NCBI GenBank assembly: GCA_963930775.1
Contig: OZ005701.1
Coordinates: 4,161,669 to 4,225,668 of the forward strand
DNA: 64,000 bases
Source of the DNA: Cliona cf. orientalis
Taxonomy: Eukaryota > Porifera > Demospongiae > Clionaida > Clionaidae
Direction: 5' to 3'
Shown: positions 21,640 to 33,085 of the stretch, piece by piece
Position numbering within the stretch: position 1 is the stretch's first letter
How the letters are laid out: every line of letters begins with the position of its first letter
Position numbers and translations under genes: made by a program
Notes under the pieces: model-generated
What the model saw: the letters and a program-made list of their open reading frames with translations, nothing else
Told to the model about the DNA's origin: nothing
Databases searched by the model: none

Positions 21640-22120
21640 GTATCCTGGCCATTCCTACTTATAGAGTCTACCAAGTCTATGATCATTACTATTGACAAGT
21701 ATAAAAAAAATTAAAAATTCAAGGATGAAGTAGGGATGGTAGGACACACAAACAAGATTTGTAGGGATAATCTCATCAACTATACATCCCTACGCTTGCT
21801 TTTCTCGATTATCATGTGTGCATGCAACTAATTTGTCGTTGATGTCAATAAAATTATTTTCAGAGTATGTGAAAGAAAAACCTATTATTTTACTCGTGAT
21901 GATTGTTGGGTTACTGCATGGTTACTTTAATATCCATAATATTATAATTAAAGCTACTCAAAAAGCAAGCGTAGGGATGTATAGTTGATATGATACAATA
22001 TTATCCCTACAAATCTTGTTTGTGTATTTTTTGGTCCTACCATCCCTACTTAATCCCTTAATTTTCAATTCTTTTTTATACTTGTTAATGTTCCTTTTTT
22101 ATTGCACTCTGGGTAACTAA
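21640..22120. mobile_element. Family F tail plus foldback MITE G, copy 1
   Basis: After the CTTATAGAGTCTACC signature comes a foldback whose arms start TAGGGATGGTAGGACACACA (21731) and end at the complementary TCCTACCATCCCTA (about 22049). Copies 2 and 3 lie at 47762-48082 and 49691-50076. Here the arms are more diverged. Confidence 0.75.
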
Positions 22121-23039
22121 TGATTCATATTATACATTATGTTTTGGCAATTATACCACTTCGCATGGTTTGCCCGTTAGACTATCAACTTCGTGGTCAA
22201 TGGTTAAAACTACCATGATCAGATTCAGTCTCAGTGTACATGTTTTTTCACTATCACTGGCCATGCATCTTGTACCAGTCTATGATGTGTTACTTCATGT
22301 ATGTGAGTGCACGTGTATGCTGTGTGTCATAGTGCGTTCAGGAGAATCAGGCAATTTTTGAAGCTCAAGTCAGTTCCTGAATACATCTTCATCAGCATCA
22401 AAAAGTTGGCCTAGTACCGGCATACACTTTAATTGATTTAAGGTTATGGGACTGTCAGAAGACCCCGGAGTGCATGGTAATACCAGTGGTACTGACCAGA
22501 GACAATCTGGTACCATGAAGGCTAATATTAAATTTCGTGCATTCAACTTCCACAATCATAATAGTACAAAGGTCATGTGATTTATTTCACAGAGGTCAAT
22601 AACAATAATAATACAAAATTTAATAAAGGGTTGAACACGTCAAAATGTCCGAATGGGCTTTATGATAGAATTTTAGGAAGGCATCAGTGAGGAATTTTGT
22701 ATAGAGTGAGGGATGGGATCTAGTCTCGGCCTGTCAAGTGCACTAAACTGATCCAGTCTTTAGATGGGACGTCTTCATTCACATACAATTGAATAATAAT
22801 ACATCAGCGGGACTCTCGAGACATAGCTGCAGGTAACCAGTGTGTGCATTGCTGTACTAGAAGCTCTCCTCTTTATATTAAATACTCCTGCTAGAAGACA
22901 TCAGTCAACGTGATAGCCACGCCCTTCAGCTCTTTGTTTCTGAAGACAGCTTGCTGACAAATTTGAAAGAAGGCTGTTACATGCCGAGTAGTGATATAAA
23001 ACTTCTTATTAGGGAGCAAATTTTATAGGCCAATAAGTT
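22121..23039. other. No clear gene
   Basis: A minus-strand frame at 22370-22555 reads TPGSSDSPITLNQLKCMPVL and ends in an acidic stretch, but lacks recognisable domains or splice sites that fit the minus-strand host gene. The remainder is unassigned. Confidence 0.3.
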
Positions 23040-23363
23040 TATTGTTGATAGTAGCCAGCATTTCGACAGTTCACCAACTGAACACTAGCGCCACTGATTT
23101 CGGTCATATGACTTCACCATGGCAACATTGTCGAAGCATGCGCATTATATGACAAAATGGCTTGGTGGACACACCCACTAGTTAAATGCGCTGCGTAAAT
23201 CCACGATTCAGCGACTTTCATGATAACAGAAGTAGCGTGCCATAGACCTACGCTCAACAAAACGGAGCGGATTTATTGTTAAACAAGGCGAGAAGTCATG
23301 CCAGTCTTAAGTTAGCCCTGGAAAGATGAAAGAAAGAAGATTGACAGAATGCATGTTTTTTAC
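23040..23363 (+). repeat. Repeat family F, left half, split by the retrotransposon
   Basis: Carries the family landmarks CATATGACTTCACCATGGCAAC, GCATGCGCATTATATGACAAAATGG and AAGTTAGCCCTGGAAAGATGAAAG, up to GTTTTTTAC at 23363. The continuation (AACAGCTGATTCAGGCGTACC) is found at 28857-29060. Compare the uninterrupted copy at 17926-18480. Confidence 0.75.
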
Positions 23364-23557
23364 AAAATGGAGTTTAGCATATATGGTACTCACTTATGGG
23401 AGGTGTGTGGGTCAGCTGCAGAAGAAGCAATGCTTGGATATGTGCGAGTATAGCAAAATAGCGCATACATACGAAGAGCGTGGGCTGTCATGGCGGTTAC
23501 GCTAGCTGGCTGGTGAGGCCCCATTGTTCTTAGCAGGTACAGATAGCGTGCGGTGCT

Positions 23558-24957
23558 GTGCTGCAAGTCAGTCCAGAAACTATAACAATGCTAAATTCTC
23601 GACATTTCTTCTCTCTCTCATGCCGATCTGCCAGCGATGTCCGAGAACAACATCAACCCGACCCCCCAGAAGGTGTAAACCGACAACCTGAAGCAACTCG
23701 TGCAAGAGCTCCTTTGCAAAGAACTGACCCTAGTGGTCGAGTTAGCGGTGGCCAAGGCAACCAATTATGGATAAGACGTCCCTACCATCGAGTAAGTGGG
23801 GCATCGCAGTAGTTTAGGTCTTACCTGCATGGCGAGGAATGCATTTACCACTTGTGGCAAAGGCAGTTAGTCCGTTAGCGGCGGGTTATGAGCCCACAAG
23901 CGTCAGCCCATTTATCGACAAAGCAGCGAGAGGACCGCTGGCTCTCATACGGGCGGTGTGACATGACGGTCATTATTCCCCTACAGGTCCAACCCCTCTG
24001 GGTGGCCTCCCCTCAGCGTCCTCTCTAGCGGGGCTACAGTTGCCCAAAATTGGTGAGAACAGTACTAGTGGAAATAAAGGTACCCCTCAGACAGGGGATG
24101 GAAAGGTGGCACCTCTCCAACAGAGGAGGGGAAGGATGATAAAGCGACATCATCAGCCTCAGGCAATACTGACGTACCAGCCCCGTTTACTTTGGGGGAG
24201 GGACTTCCCCCGGTGCCGGGTAAATTGGTACAGAAGATCCAGCGTGGAGACTATGTTGACATGGCTGAGCTACTCCGCGATAACATGGAGCTGGAACATC
24301 GAAAAGCCTCTTGTGAGTCCACTCCTGGCCCAGCGCTAGGCATTCAGCCAAGTCGCCGCGAGGTGCCAGACCTGATCTCCTGGGTAGTGTGTTTCAGCGT
24401 CTACGCTGCAGTCGTGACTGCCAAACATCCAGACTGTATCCTGCAACTCTTGGCGTACCAGACCATGGTGGTACGGGAGGCAAGACGGTGCTGAGGGCGA
24501 GGATGGCAGTCTTACGATGCAATGTTTTGACAACAGGCGGCCATCTCCCCATCAATTGACTGGTCAAAACTGAATAATTCACTCTACTCCACAACCTTCT
24601 TGCAGCAACAAAACGGGCAGGGTCGGACCTGTATCCACTGTATGTATGGAAACAGACCACAGCTCACAGGAGTGCGTCTTGGCCCCAGTCAAAGCCGCCC
24701 CCCCCCCCCCCCCCCCCCCCCCGATACCAGAATCCCAGTAGGGAGTTAACCACCGATGCGAACAATGAGGAGAATCGGTCCAGCAAGCATCGGAGTACCA
24801 AAGTGTGCTACTCCTGGAACGATGGGAGATGTGCAGTGCCTTACTGCCGTTACCGTCACATTTGTGTGAAATGCAACTCCCCTTCACACAAAGCTCGGCA
24901 CTGCAATGTGTTTCAAGCAGCACGCCCCACCCAGGAAGGTGGAAGCTCCAAGGAGTA
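23558..24957 (+). pseudogene. gag: Gag of the split-direct-repeat retrotransposon
   Basis: Coding sense moves between frames. 24192-24494 reads LISWVVCFSVYAAVVTAKHP and LLAYQTMVVREARRC; then, in another frame, SYDAMFRQQAAISP and DWSKLNNSLYSTTF; then, after a 25-base C run, a Cys/His tail (CYSWNDGRCAVPYCRYRHIC then CVKCNSPSHKARHC) just before 24957. This order of a helical capsid-like domain and a C-terminal CxxC/CxH cluster is the usual gag of Ngaro-like elements. A related gag at 34850-36140 aligns with it. The start is uncertain; the coding segment begins somewhere after A1. Confidence 0.75.
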
Positions 24958-25288
24958 GGTGGACAAAGTTGAGACATTCATGCAGTCCCTAATGGGACAC
25001 ATTGCGCATATCTCATTACCATGATCACTTAGATACTCACCATTGTTGGCAAGTACAATTTATCCTTGGTACCGATTCAGCATAAATAAAGATTTCATAT
25101 TTATCCCCCTCATATTAAGTATAATATGGTCTTGTGTATCAGTACAGTGTTGGTACAATGTCATCTCTGTTGCTTTCTGGTTATGTGTCCTATAAACATT
25201 GTGCCTGGTAATTATAATTAGTTACAGAGCGTCGGGGAATTTATGCAGGCGAATAATTAAAGGAGGGGCAGCGAGATAGGATAAATTT
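24958..25288. other. Spacer between gag and RT
   Basis: AT-rich, no long open frame. It may be an insertion or decayed coding sequence within the element. Confidence 0.4.
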
Positions 25289-26830
25289 ATGAACGCCTCT
25301 ATATATCAGGTGCCGATGGTGACATGCGTGGAGGACATAATACTGGCAGGCAAATACATGTACGTGAGTCAGCTAACAGCACTGGCCAGTCGTATACCAC
25401 ACAACTTGCCTTCCTTACCCACGAGACTGGCAATGGTTAATTCCCCACTGGTAGTGGACCAGTGGCACACTCTACTTAGTGAGCACCCCGACAGAGAGTT
25501 CAAGGAGTTTCTGCATTCCGGAATAGTAGAAGGTTTCCGTATTGGGTTCAATTACACCCAGTCAGATTGCAGGAGTGCAAAACGTAATATGCTGTCAGCC
25601 ATACAGAAACCATCGGTAGTCAGTGACTACCTCTCCAAGAGAAATCACTCGGTTGATTAATTGGGCCACTTCGGTGTCATCCCGAAACCCCACCAGCCAG
25701 GGAGGTGGAGGCTTATTCTGGACTTGTCACATCCAAAAGGGGAAAAGTGTTAATGATGGGATCGAGCCAGAGTTATGTTCCTTAATGTACGCATCCATTG
25801 AGGATGCAGTCGGAATGGTACTCAGGAAAGGAAAAGGTACAAATTTAGCGAAGCTAGACCTGGAGAGCGCATACCGCATTGTCCCAGTACACCCTCAGGA
25901 TTGTCACCTTCTCGGAATGAAATGGGATGGCGAAATGTATCTTGATTCAGCATTACCCTTCGGTCTACGTTTTGCACAGATAATATTTACGGCACTAGCC
26001 GATGGATTACTATGGATCATGATCAACCAGGGCATGCACTACTTGGATGATTACCTCCTGTTTGGAGACCCAGGTACATCAGAATGCGCAGATGCCCTAA
26101 AGTTGGCATTGGGGTTGTGTGAGCGTTAATATAGGAGTGCCAGTGGTGCCCCGAAAAGTGGAGGGTCCAGCAACCAGTCTGGTGTTTCTCGGCATTCTGT
26201 TAGACACGGAGGCCTATGAATTGAGACTGCCTGCATGAGGAGAAGTTGATGAGGTTGAAGGACCTAGTAGCGCAATGGCAGCATAAGAAAGTGTGTACCA
26301 AACGCGAGTTACTGGTAGGACCTTACTAAGATGCATGATTGCTTTATCCACATATGCAAAGGAGATGCATCATTATCTACACCTCAATGCCGCATTTAGA
26401 TCTGATTTACAGTGGTGGGCAACTTTCCTGGTGAAGTGGAATGGTGTGAGCATGATGAGCCATGACACAAAGGTTAGTCATGATGTCAGATGCCTCAGGA
26501 TCATTGGGGTGTGGTGCATTTAACTCTCTTTTGAAAGCAGAATGGTTTCAACTACAGTGGCCAGACTCATGGAGCTCCATTCACATCACAGCAAAGAGAT
26601 GGTGCCCATAATCATTGCTGCTGTGATTTGGGGAAGGAAATGGCAAGGCAACGCAATTCTGTGCAGGTGCGATAATGCAGCTGTGGTTGCTGTTATCAAT
26701 TCTGGGAGAAGGAAAGACGCCTTGATCATGCACCTTATGTGCTGCCTCTTCTTTTTTCAGGCAGTTTTTAGCCTCAGATTCTATTTCAACAAAGGTTTAG
26801 CAACGTCCTCATAGCATACATATAAGAGCG
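25289..26830 (+). pseudogene. pol: Reverse transcriptase-RNase H of the split-direct-repeat retrotransposon
   Basis: 25289-25660 reads as the N-terminal extension (LPTRLAMVNSPLVVDQWHTLL, FLHSGIVEGFRIGF). RT follows at 25620-26130: GGGLFWTCH where the intact motif would read RLILDLS; LAKLDLESAYRIVPVHPQD with the first catalytic Asp; LPFGLRFAQIIFTALADGL; and MHYLDDYLLFG with the catalytic YLDD. The thumb continues at 26130-26290 in other frames. RNase H at 26293-26814 contains the connection region, ELHSHHSKEMVPIIIAAVIWG and CRCDNAAVVAVINSG with the catalytic Asp. At least three frameshifts or stops break it. The enzyme would copy element RNA into DNA that the tyrosine recombinase then integrates. 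Confidence 0.88.
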
Positions 26831-26849
26831 CTCAGGAGCGGTTTCTAAA

Positions 26850-27715
26850 GTTTTGTTATCAAAGAGCTTTACTCCAATATCCCAGTTACTCAAACTCTTT
26901 TGTGTTCATATGTATCATATCTTGCTCATGATGGTTCAAAACATGCTACAATTAAGGTGTACTAATCGGCTATCCGTCAACTTCAAATCTCTCAGGGGCA
27001 GAAGGATCCACTTGGGGGAGAGGCATGGCCTCAATTAGACCAGGTCATGTGTGGTATCAAATGAGTTGAAGCCGAAAAGGGTATCACTAAGCGCGAACGG
27101 CTGCCCATCTCACCTGGGATACTTTCTCAATCGAAACAGGTGTGGTCTCCATCGGGACACACCCACAATACAAAAATGATCTGGGCCGCATGTACGCTGT
27201 GCTTCTTTGCCTTCCTTAGAGTCGGGGAGATGACTGTTCTGAAAGGTCAAGCCTTCGATGAGTCTGCATATCTTAGTGAGAAAGACATAGCTGTAGATGA
27301 CATGCATATATCACCCATCTATGATACAAATTTGAATTAAGCAATCTAAAACAGACCCATTTCGGAGAGGTATTGATCTCTTCGTCGGAAGGACGGGGGC
27401 GGAGCTCTGCCCAGTGTCAGCTATTCTCGACTACATGTACTTAAGCGTGCGGGGAATGTCTCCTGATCTGCTGTTCAAATTTAATGATGGTCGACCGCTC
27501 ACATGTCATCTTTTTGTGGAGGCAGTGCGCAAGGGTCTTAAATAAGCCTGAGTGAATTAAGACAAGTATTGTGTTCACAGTTTTAGAATCGGTGCTGCTA
27601 CAACCGCTGCTGCCAGAGGAGTGGAGGACTCTATTACAAAACTTCTCGGTCAGTGGGAAAGCCTAGCATATTTATAGTATGTTAAGATTCCACGAAGCCA
27701 GCTTGCTGTAATTTC
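26850..27715 (+). pseudogene. Tyrosine recombinase of the split-direct-repeat retrotransposon
   Basis: In successive frames: the core entry TLCFFAFLRVGEMTVLKG with catalytic Arg near 27218; then AELCPVSAILDYMYLSVRG near 27400-27450; HSFRIGAATTAAARG near 27576 with the His-x-x-Arg pair; LLGQWES; and a terminal Tyr in the YVKIP segment near 27675. These are the R...HxxR...H/W...Y motifs of the phage-integrase fold used by DIRS-order elements instead of a DDE integrase. In-frame stops (before NRPISER, and in the segment just before the Tyr) and frameshifts inactivate it. Confidence 0.85.
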
Positions 27716-27949
27716 TAATGTTATTGCTTCACCCTGATAAGTGTTTTTATTAATGACTTACGTTGGGGTTACTGTTTGGTTTGTTTACTATGATAAGGTT
27801 GAATTTTTCATTACTGTGAAAAGTTAATAGATATTATGCATTATGCTTAATTATTCTAAGTGGTATGTTTGTGCGTGTGAGGTTGGAGGCCGCCTTAGTT
27901 GTTGGTCGGCCCCTGTCTTGGGCCGGGTAAAGGCTCTGCTTCAACAATT

Positions 27950-28855
27950 CCTCCCCCTTGCACGAACCTAACCAAATGCCTGGGGGTGGGCACAGGCGGG
28001 GTCCCAGCACTTCCACCAACCTACACCCTCTAAAAGGGTGGCCCCCTCTGCTGCATGGTCAAGTTAGACAGGAAATATTATTATAGGTAAGTGTGTAAAC
28101 GAGGGCATGCAGTACATGTGGTAGTGTGTGTGAAGTGAGACCATAACGATGTTGAAAGGATCGAGTTTAATGTAGTTAAATGTAGTTAACATATATAGTA
28201 CTCACTTATGGGAGGTGTGTGTGTCAGCTGCAGAAGAAGCAATGCTTGGATATGTGCGAGTATAGCAAAATAGCGCATGCGTACAAAGAGCGCAGGCTGT
28301 TATGGCGGCTATGCTAGCCAGCTGGTGAGGCCCCATTGTTCTCAGCAGGCACAGATAGCATGTGGTGCTGTGTTGCAGTCAGTCCAGACACTGTAACAAC
28401 GGAGCAACACAGCTAAATTCCCCACCCATTTCTTCCCTCCCCCCTCATTCTTTTATATATTCTCTGTTGTGCTCTCACGTTCCCAACGTGATCAGTGCTG
28501 GGACCTTCTACGGCCGGGTCAAGGCTCTGCCTTCAACAACTCCTCCCCATAGCAAGTACGCTCGTTCTTGTTACACCAACACTGGCAGAATAGAATAATA
28601 ATGCAGATTAGTATCTATTACCCAACCAAGAACCTCAAGATCTTAACTCCTCCCCCTCGCACGAACCTAACCAAATGCCTGGGGGCGGGCACAGGCAGGG
28701 TCCCAGCACTTCTGCCAACCTATACCCTCTGAAAGGGCGGCCCCTCTGCTGCATGGTCGAGTTAGACAGGAAATATTATTATAGGCAAGTATGTAAACGA
28801 GGGCATGCTGTACATGCGGTAGTGTGTGAAGTGAGACCATAACGATGTTAACTTA
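27950..28855. repeat. B1-A2-B2 terminal block of the retrotransposon
   Basis: B1 (CGAACCTAACCAAATGCCTGG ... GAGACCATAACGATGTT) ends near 28166. A2 (ACTCACTTATGGGAGGTGTG ... GTGCTGTGTTGCAGTCAGTC) runs about 28182-28395, matching A1 at 23372-23585. B2 repeats B1 and ends at 28855. A short extra copy of the GGCCGGGTCAAGGCTCTGC motif lies between A2 and B2. Confidence 0.88.
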
Positions 28856-28857
28856 AA

Positions 28858-29060
28858 AACAGCTGATTCAGGCGTACCTGATGGTTTCTATGGATGTTTT
28901 GGGGCTTGATAGAGAGATATTCTGGTGAAGATTACATATGAAAGTTAAAAATCTTAAAATCCAAGTTGTTCTGAGTTATTAACGTTTTTGTTTTGTATTA
29001 CATATATGGCAGATCCAGGCCATCCCTACTTATAGAGTCTACCGACTCTATGATATGTCA
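28858..29060 (+). repeat. Repeat family F, right half
   Basis: Continues the interrupted copy: AACAGCTGATTCAGGCG, GGATGTTTTGGGGCTTGATAG, then the closing signature CCATCCCTACTTATAGAGTC near 29020-29045. Confidence 0.75.
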
Positions 29061-29155
29061 CGCTAGTTGGTGTTCTAACAATGTAAGTTTCTTTAAGATG
29101 TTCATAGCTGCCTCGCGCTCAACTTAGTACTCTTCAGCCCATTTCTGGTATTGAT

Positions 29156-29380
29156 ATGCTCACACAAGCAGTTACTGATATTGTCTCGACCACAGTCAAA
29201 TTAAGACCTACAACTACGAGTTTAATGGGTGAATCAGGATTACTTCTGATTCTTCTTAGGATAACCCCCCCCCAGCTCAAAGAAAGAGTGGATTACTTGA
29301 TGCAGTATTGTATACAACTGTACAGAGGAACATATGGAATGCGATTTTTGTTAGGTCAAATCTGCAAAACGTGCACGTAA
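29156..29380 (+). CDS. Candidate exon, unknown protein
   Basis: Open segment reading AVTDIVSTTVKLRPTTTSL, MGESGLLLILLRITPPQLKE and RVDYLMQYCIQLYRGTYGMR. It has a protein-like composition with amphipathic helices. A possible acceptor lies near 29115-29160. I do not recognise the family. It is opposite in strand to the SH2/C1 gene, so it would belong to another gene or to a transposon. Confidence 0.3.
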   Translation: MLTQAVTDIVSTTVKLRPTTTSLMGESGLLLILLRITPPQLKERVDYLMQYCIQLYRGTYGMRFLLGQICKTCT

Positions 29381-29864
29381 GGTCTAAAGAAACTATATGA
29401 AAAATGGAGCCTCTTGATCGAAACTAAAATTAAGGCAGCAGCTGGAGCTTCAATTTTAAGTTACCTTCTCTCTAGTTTGCTCTTCGAGTGTCATATTTGA
29501 ATACAATCGAACGTCCAACAGTATGTGCCAAATGTAGCAAGAACTTAAAAATTTGTTGGAGTGAAGCAACGTACAGCACCCATTTCTTATAGTTACTAAG
29601 TAAATATTCTTTTTCATAAGCTTCAAGCTGGCTTAGCCAGTTTTGTCTTCACTACTTCTTTAAATAGCTAGGCTAAATCATCATGTTTGTCGTGTAATCA
29701 AGGTGTGCCTAACATTTATAGTGTTTGGAATGCAAGCAATTACCCATTCTGTGACCAAATTTTGGCAATTAATTGTCACAAATGCAGGTATACACATATA
29801 ACCAGACCTTCCCCTCTTACGTATGAGGGTTTGGCTTGCGAGACTATGGAAGCTGAATCTTGAT

Positions 29865-30060
29865 CACTTCTGTCAATTTTTTTTTGATATCAAATCCTGC
29901 ATGATTTTTGTATCATGGTGTCAAGCTCCTTTGATCGACCCCTGCTTGTCCTGCTGACCTTTTGGTGGTGGCGTTAATATTGTTACAACACTAGTTATCA
30001 CAAAAACGCGTGCACACGTACACAATCACATTCACACCACATGAATACCTTAATTCACTT
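29865..30060. repeat. Dispersed repeat shared with 61490-61665
   Basis: Shared landmarks in order: ATCAAATCCTG, GGCTCCTTTGA/AGCTCCTTTGATC, CTTG(G/T)CCTGCTGACCTTTT, and CACTAATATTG/GTTAATATTG. Diverged but collinear, same orientation. Confidence 0.6.
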
Positions 30061-30243
30061 GTGTGATAGCTTCTTGCACAGGAACCAAGGCTATACTAAG
30101 GGCCTACAACACATTGAAACAAATAATTTCAATTTTGAAAAACGCTGGTAAAGGTAGTCAATTGCACCATGTACACACGTCATGAGGATTCGTAAAAATT
30201 TCTTGTGTTAAATGTATTATGTATTTGAACAACTATGGTATAC

Positions 30244-30412
30244 CTTTCTTGACAAACTGCTTGTTGGGAAAACATTCCAATTGCATTGCAATAGGTAGGC
30301 ACTGCTTATGGGTGTCCATTCCACAATGTTGGCACCTCACTCCCTGATGCTTCAGTCCCCACAGGAAGTGGTGGCATATCTCACACCAGGTTGGAGACTT
30401 ATAAGAGTGTAC
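30244..30412 (-). CDS. C1-domain exon of a chimaerin-like signalling gene
   Basis: The exon is bounded by acceptor GTGCTACAG and donor AAG|GTATACC. It starts in phase 0 and is 169 nt. It reads VHSYKSPTWCEICHHFLWGL then QGVRCQHCGMDTHKQC and ends in an LEC plus Phe/Lys segment. The spacing CxxC-x13-CxxC-x4-HxxC-x7-C is the C1 zinc-binding, diacylglycerol/phorbol-ester fold. The WCEIC...FLWGL..QGV.C..CG...HKQC pattern and the following FVKK are closest in my memory to chimaerins. Three upstream exons (41662-41857, 45452-45943, 51853-52028) join in compatible phases. The first zinc-ligand His would have to come from the previous exon; the direct join gives His at a spacing two residues short, so a small exon may be missing. 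Confidence 0.75.
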
Positions 30413-31264
30413 CTGTAGCACAGTATAATAGCACACTAAAAACAACAGTGGCTAATCTAATGATTGCCATTGGTACTAATTGCTCACTTGAAACTTGTGT
30501 GCCTTAAAATAGACTGAGCTGGGTCCTTTGGTGTGTTTGGCCAAAGCCATGAGAGAACTTCTATTTAAGGTTGAGGTCTGCACTTGCCAAAATGGTTACA
30601 TGCATAGGATTATAATATACATGCATGTACACTGTACATATAATATACGTAACTGGGGCTTAGAAATCATGTATGATTCTATGTGCTAGTGCATATTTGC
30701 ATGGAAAGTAATGGTATATGTACATATGTACATGACATTGTACATGCATCTATAATAATCATGGAGGAGTATGCTCGGCAGCATGTGATAAACTCTATGG
30801 CCACGATTCCAATTTTGAGATGTGTACTATATTATATATGTAGAATAGTCAGTTTACCTTGATTTACAAGATAAACACAAAAGGCACTCATTTTCAAATA
30901 TTTTTTGACACTATCTATTAAACTGAAATAGTTGCATATAACTTTAACCCAGTGGAGATTCTCAGAAGGCCTGCAGACTGAACAATAGTGATGAGAAGCT
31001 TCTTCTTTCAGTATACCTGAAATGTTCCACTTCCAACTAGGTGGTTCTTTAAGAAGTTCCCTCTAGTGTAGATGTCAAGCTACCATAACGTTGGGCTTCT
31101 ACACAAGTTATGTTAGAGTCCCAAAAGCGGTTATTGATAATAATATCTATTGAGCAAGCATGAAAAAGAACTGACATAATAATTAGATTTTATATCATTT
31201 TATTGCCCCTACTTAGATAAGCTGCCACTACTACTGAGGTCATTTGCTAGCCAGAAATAATCAT

Positions 31265-31540
31265 TTCAGATAATGCAGTGAATTTCACAAGTGACAAATT
31301 TGAGCAATTTCTGAGGAAGAAGGGCATCAAACAGAGGAAGATATCACCGTATCACCCCTCTTCTAACGGTCAGGCAGAAAGAGTGGTGCAATCCTTTAAG
31401 GAAGGGAAGAGGAACTCGAGAGATGGATTCTTAGAAAAGAAATTGTCATGTTTTTTCTTCAAATACCCTGATACCACAAAGTACCACTGGTGTGTCACTG
31501 TCAGAATTACATGAACTTTGGTCAACAATTACGCTCACTG
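31265..31540 (+). pseudogene. Ty3/gypsy integrase fragment
   Basis: Reads IISDNAVNFTSDKFEQFLRK then KISPYHPSSNGQAERVVQSF, the second catalytic Asp region and the P-x-S-N-G-x-x-E segment of the retroviral-type integrase core. It then slips frame near 31440 into a segment resembling FKY..TPHSTTGVSPSEL. No flanking RT or LTR was found nearby. The following open frame (31492-31767) is not recognised as coding. Confidence 0.8.
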
Positions 31541-32464
31541 GAGCATACATTATGCGTATTGAAAACAGGGCCATACTGACCAGTAGTTGTGTGGCTTGGG
31601 TGGTGCTAATCACCACTAAACAGGCTCACTCTACAAACTGTGACCACACTGCCACACCAACAGCCGGCCCAGTACTACATTGCCTGTGTAAACTGCCACC
31701 ACTAGCTTGCTACCGTTTGTACTGCCACTATATCTGGACAAAGAAACTTTTAGGCTGTCAAATTTAATATTTAAGCGAAAATTGTCCGGTTGTCAAACGT
31801 TAATTCAAGTTCTGACTGAGTACAATTAGATGACGTCGTAAGTTTGTTCTTTTAGCTCAAACTCTCGCCCAATATTGCTTTCCAACTCTCTTTACGTCTT
31901 TCTTGACACACGGTGGCATGCTTCAATAAGAATACTAGGAAATGTGTTAGGTAATGGTCGTAGTCACTGAGCTGCTAATGCAGTCATTACTCATTTGTTC
32001 ACAAAAATACGGAAAGTTAATGAACCTAATACTGAAATATATAGTTTAGGGTTGGAGGCTCTGAATCGATAAATTTCATCCTCACACCTAGGGGGATTGG
32101 GAATTCTGTCATCATCCATGTCTGTTTTAAATCCTGTGGCCATGGAAGTTTTAGCGTATTGACTAGTCCAGTGGAATCTAGCTAGATGCAGTCACTGTAT
32201 GTGCTGTGCACATGGTAGTGCAACAAGGGGAGAAGATAAATTTTTGCAATTTATAACTCATCTGTACAACAACTCATGTACAGGAATATATGAACCGGTA
32301 CAAAACAGCAGCTTAAACAGAGAATCAAGAAACACAGAACATTCTAGAAGATATGTCACTTACATAATTCACATGCACCTAGAGCTGTCACCAGACAGCT
32401 CAGTGTCACTCAGTACACAGTCACATAGTACCTTACAGATTAAACATGCAAATACAATTACATA

Positions 32465-33085
32465 CTAACAAGTATGTTTAATGTCACAATCATGGGATAT
32501 ATAATGTGGCTAGCATGTATAATCATCTATTAACAGGATATGCTCACAAAACATAGAGACATAGTTCATGCACAAACAGTGTCCTGCCTGGGTAGGATTG
32601 CCCATTGGTACCGTGCGCATGCGCAGATGGAAGCGGTTGCAGAGGCCACACCCCTCATAGCAACCAGCGGTTCCAACTTTGTGTGCAATGGCGACGTTCT
32701 CGCTCTACTCGAACGTTTCTACCGGACTACTGATAGGTATGACAAACAACAGACCTCGCCTCTCGCTTCGCTCGAGGCTCGGTGGCTAGCACCAGCGCCT
32801 GCTTAGCAGGCTTTCGAAACGCGCGGCGCTTTCGCGCCGATCGTTTGACACTGAAATGCGTCTCTAGCTGTAGCTATGGCCCGAGGCATTAAGGCCACTT
32901 TTCTTTGTGCATACGGCCCTACAGTTCTGACCAATCCTGAGCCTTGTAGTGCGGACTTTCTCTCCGCTCGCCCCGCGTTCATAGCAACCGGGCGCATCCA
33001 AGACGCGTATCCATGCCCTCATGTAATGACACGGACTATATAAGAAAAATGACCGTCTGAAAAATATTTTTCGTTGTATATATAT
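32465..33085. repeat. Dispersed repeat, copy 2 (see 2110-2690)
   Basis: Near-identical, same orientation as the copy at 2110-2690. It differs by short insertions (TATA near 32500; CTCTCCGCTCGCCCC near 32960). Confidence 0.75.

Larger units (their letters stand above)
23364..28857 (+). mobile_element. DIRS-order retrotransposon (Ngaro/PAT-like) with split direct repeats, ~5.5 kb
   Basis: Repeat A1 (about 23372-23585) recurs as A2 (about 28182-28395). Repeat B1 (about 27950-28166) recurs as B2 (about 28647-28855). The order A1, genes, B1, A2, B2 is the split-direct-repeat architecture of Ngaro/PAT-type tyrosine-recombinase retrotransposons. Gag, RT-RNase H and recombinase lie between in the expected order. 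Both boundaries are fixed independently by the interrupted family F repeat. Reading frames carry several stops and frameshifts, so the copy is inactive. Confidence 0.88.

Noticed and set aside
24579..24977. 132-codon minus-strand frame with poly-Gly
   Set aside because: Antisense of the gag Cys/His region and its 25-base C run.
31492..31767. Continuation of the gypsy polyprotein as a 91-codon frame
   Set aside because: Only the first few residues fit the integrase context; the rest shows no similarity I can support.
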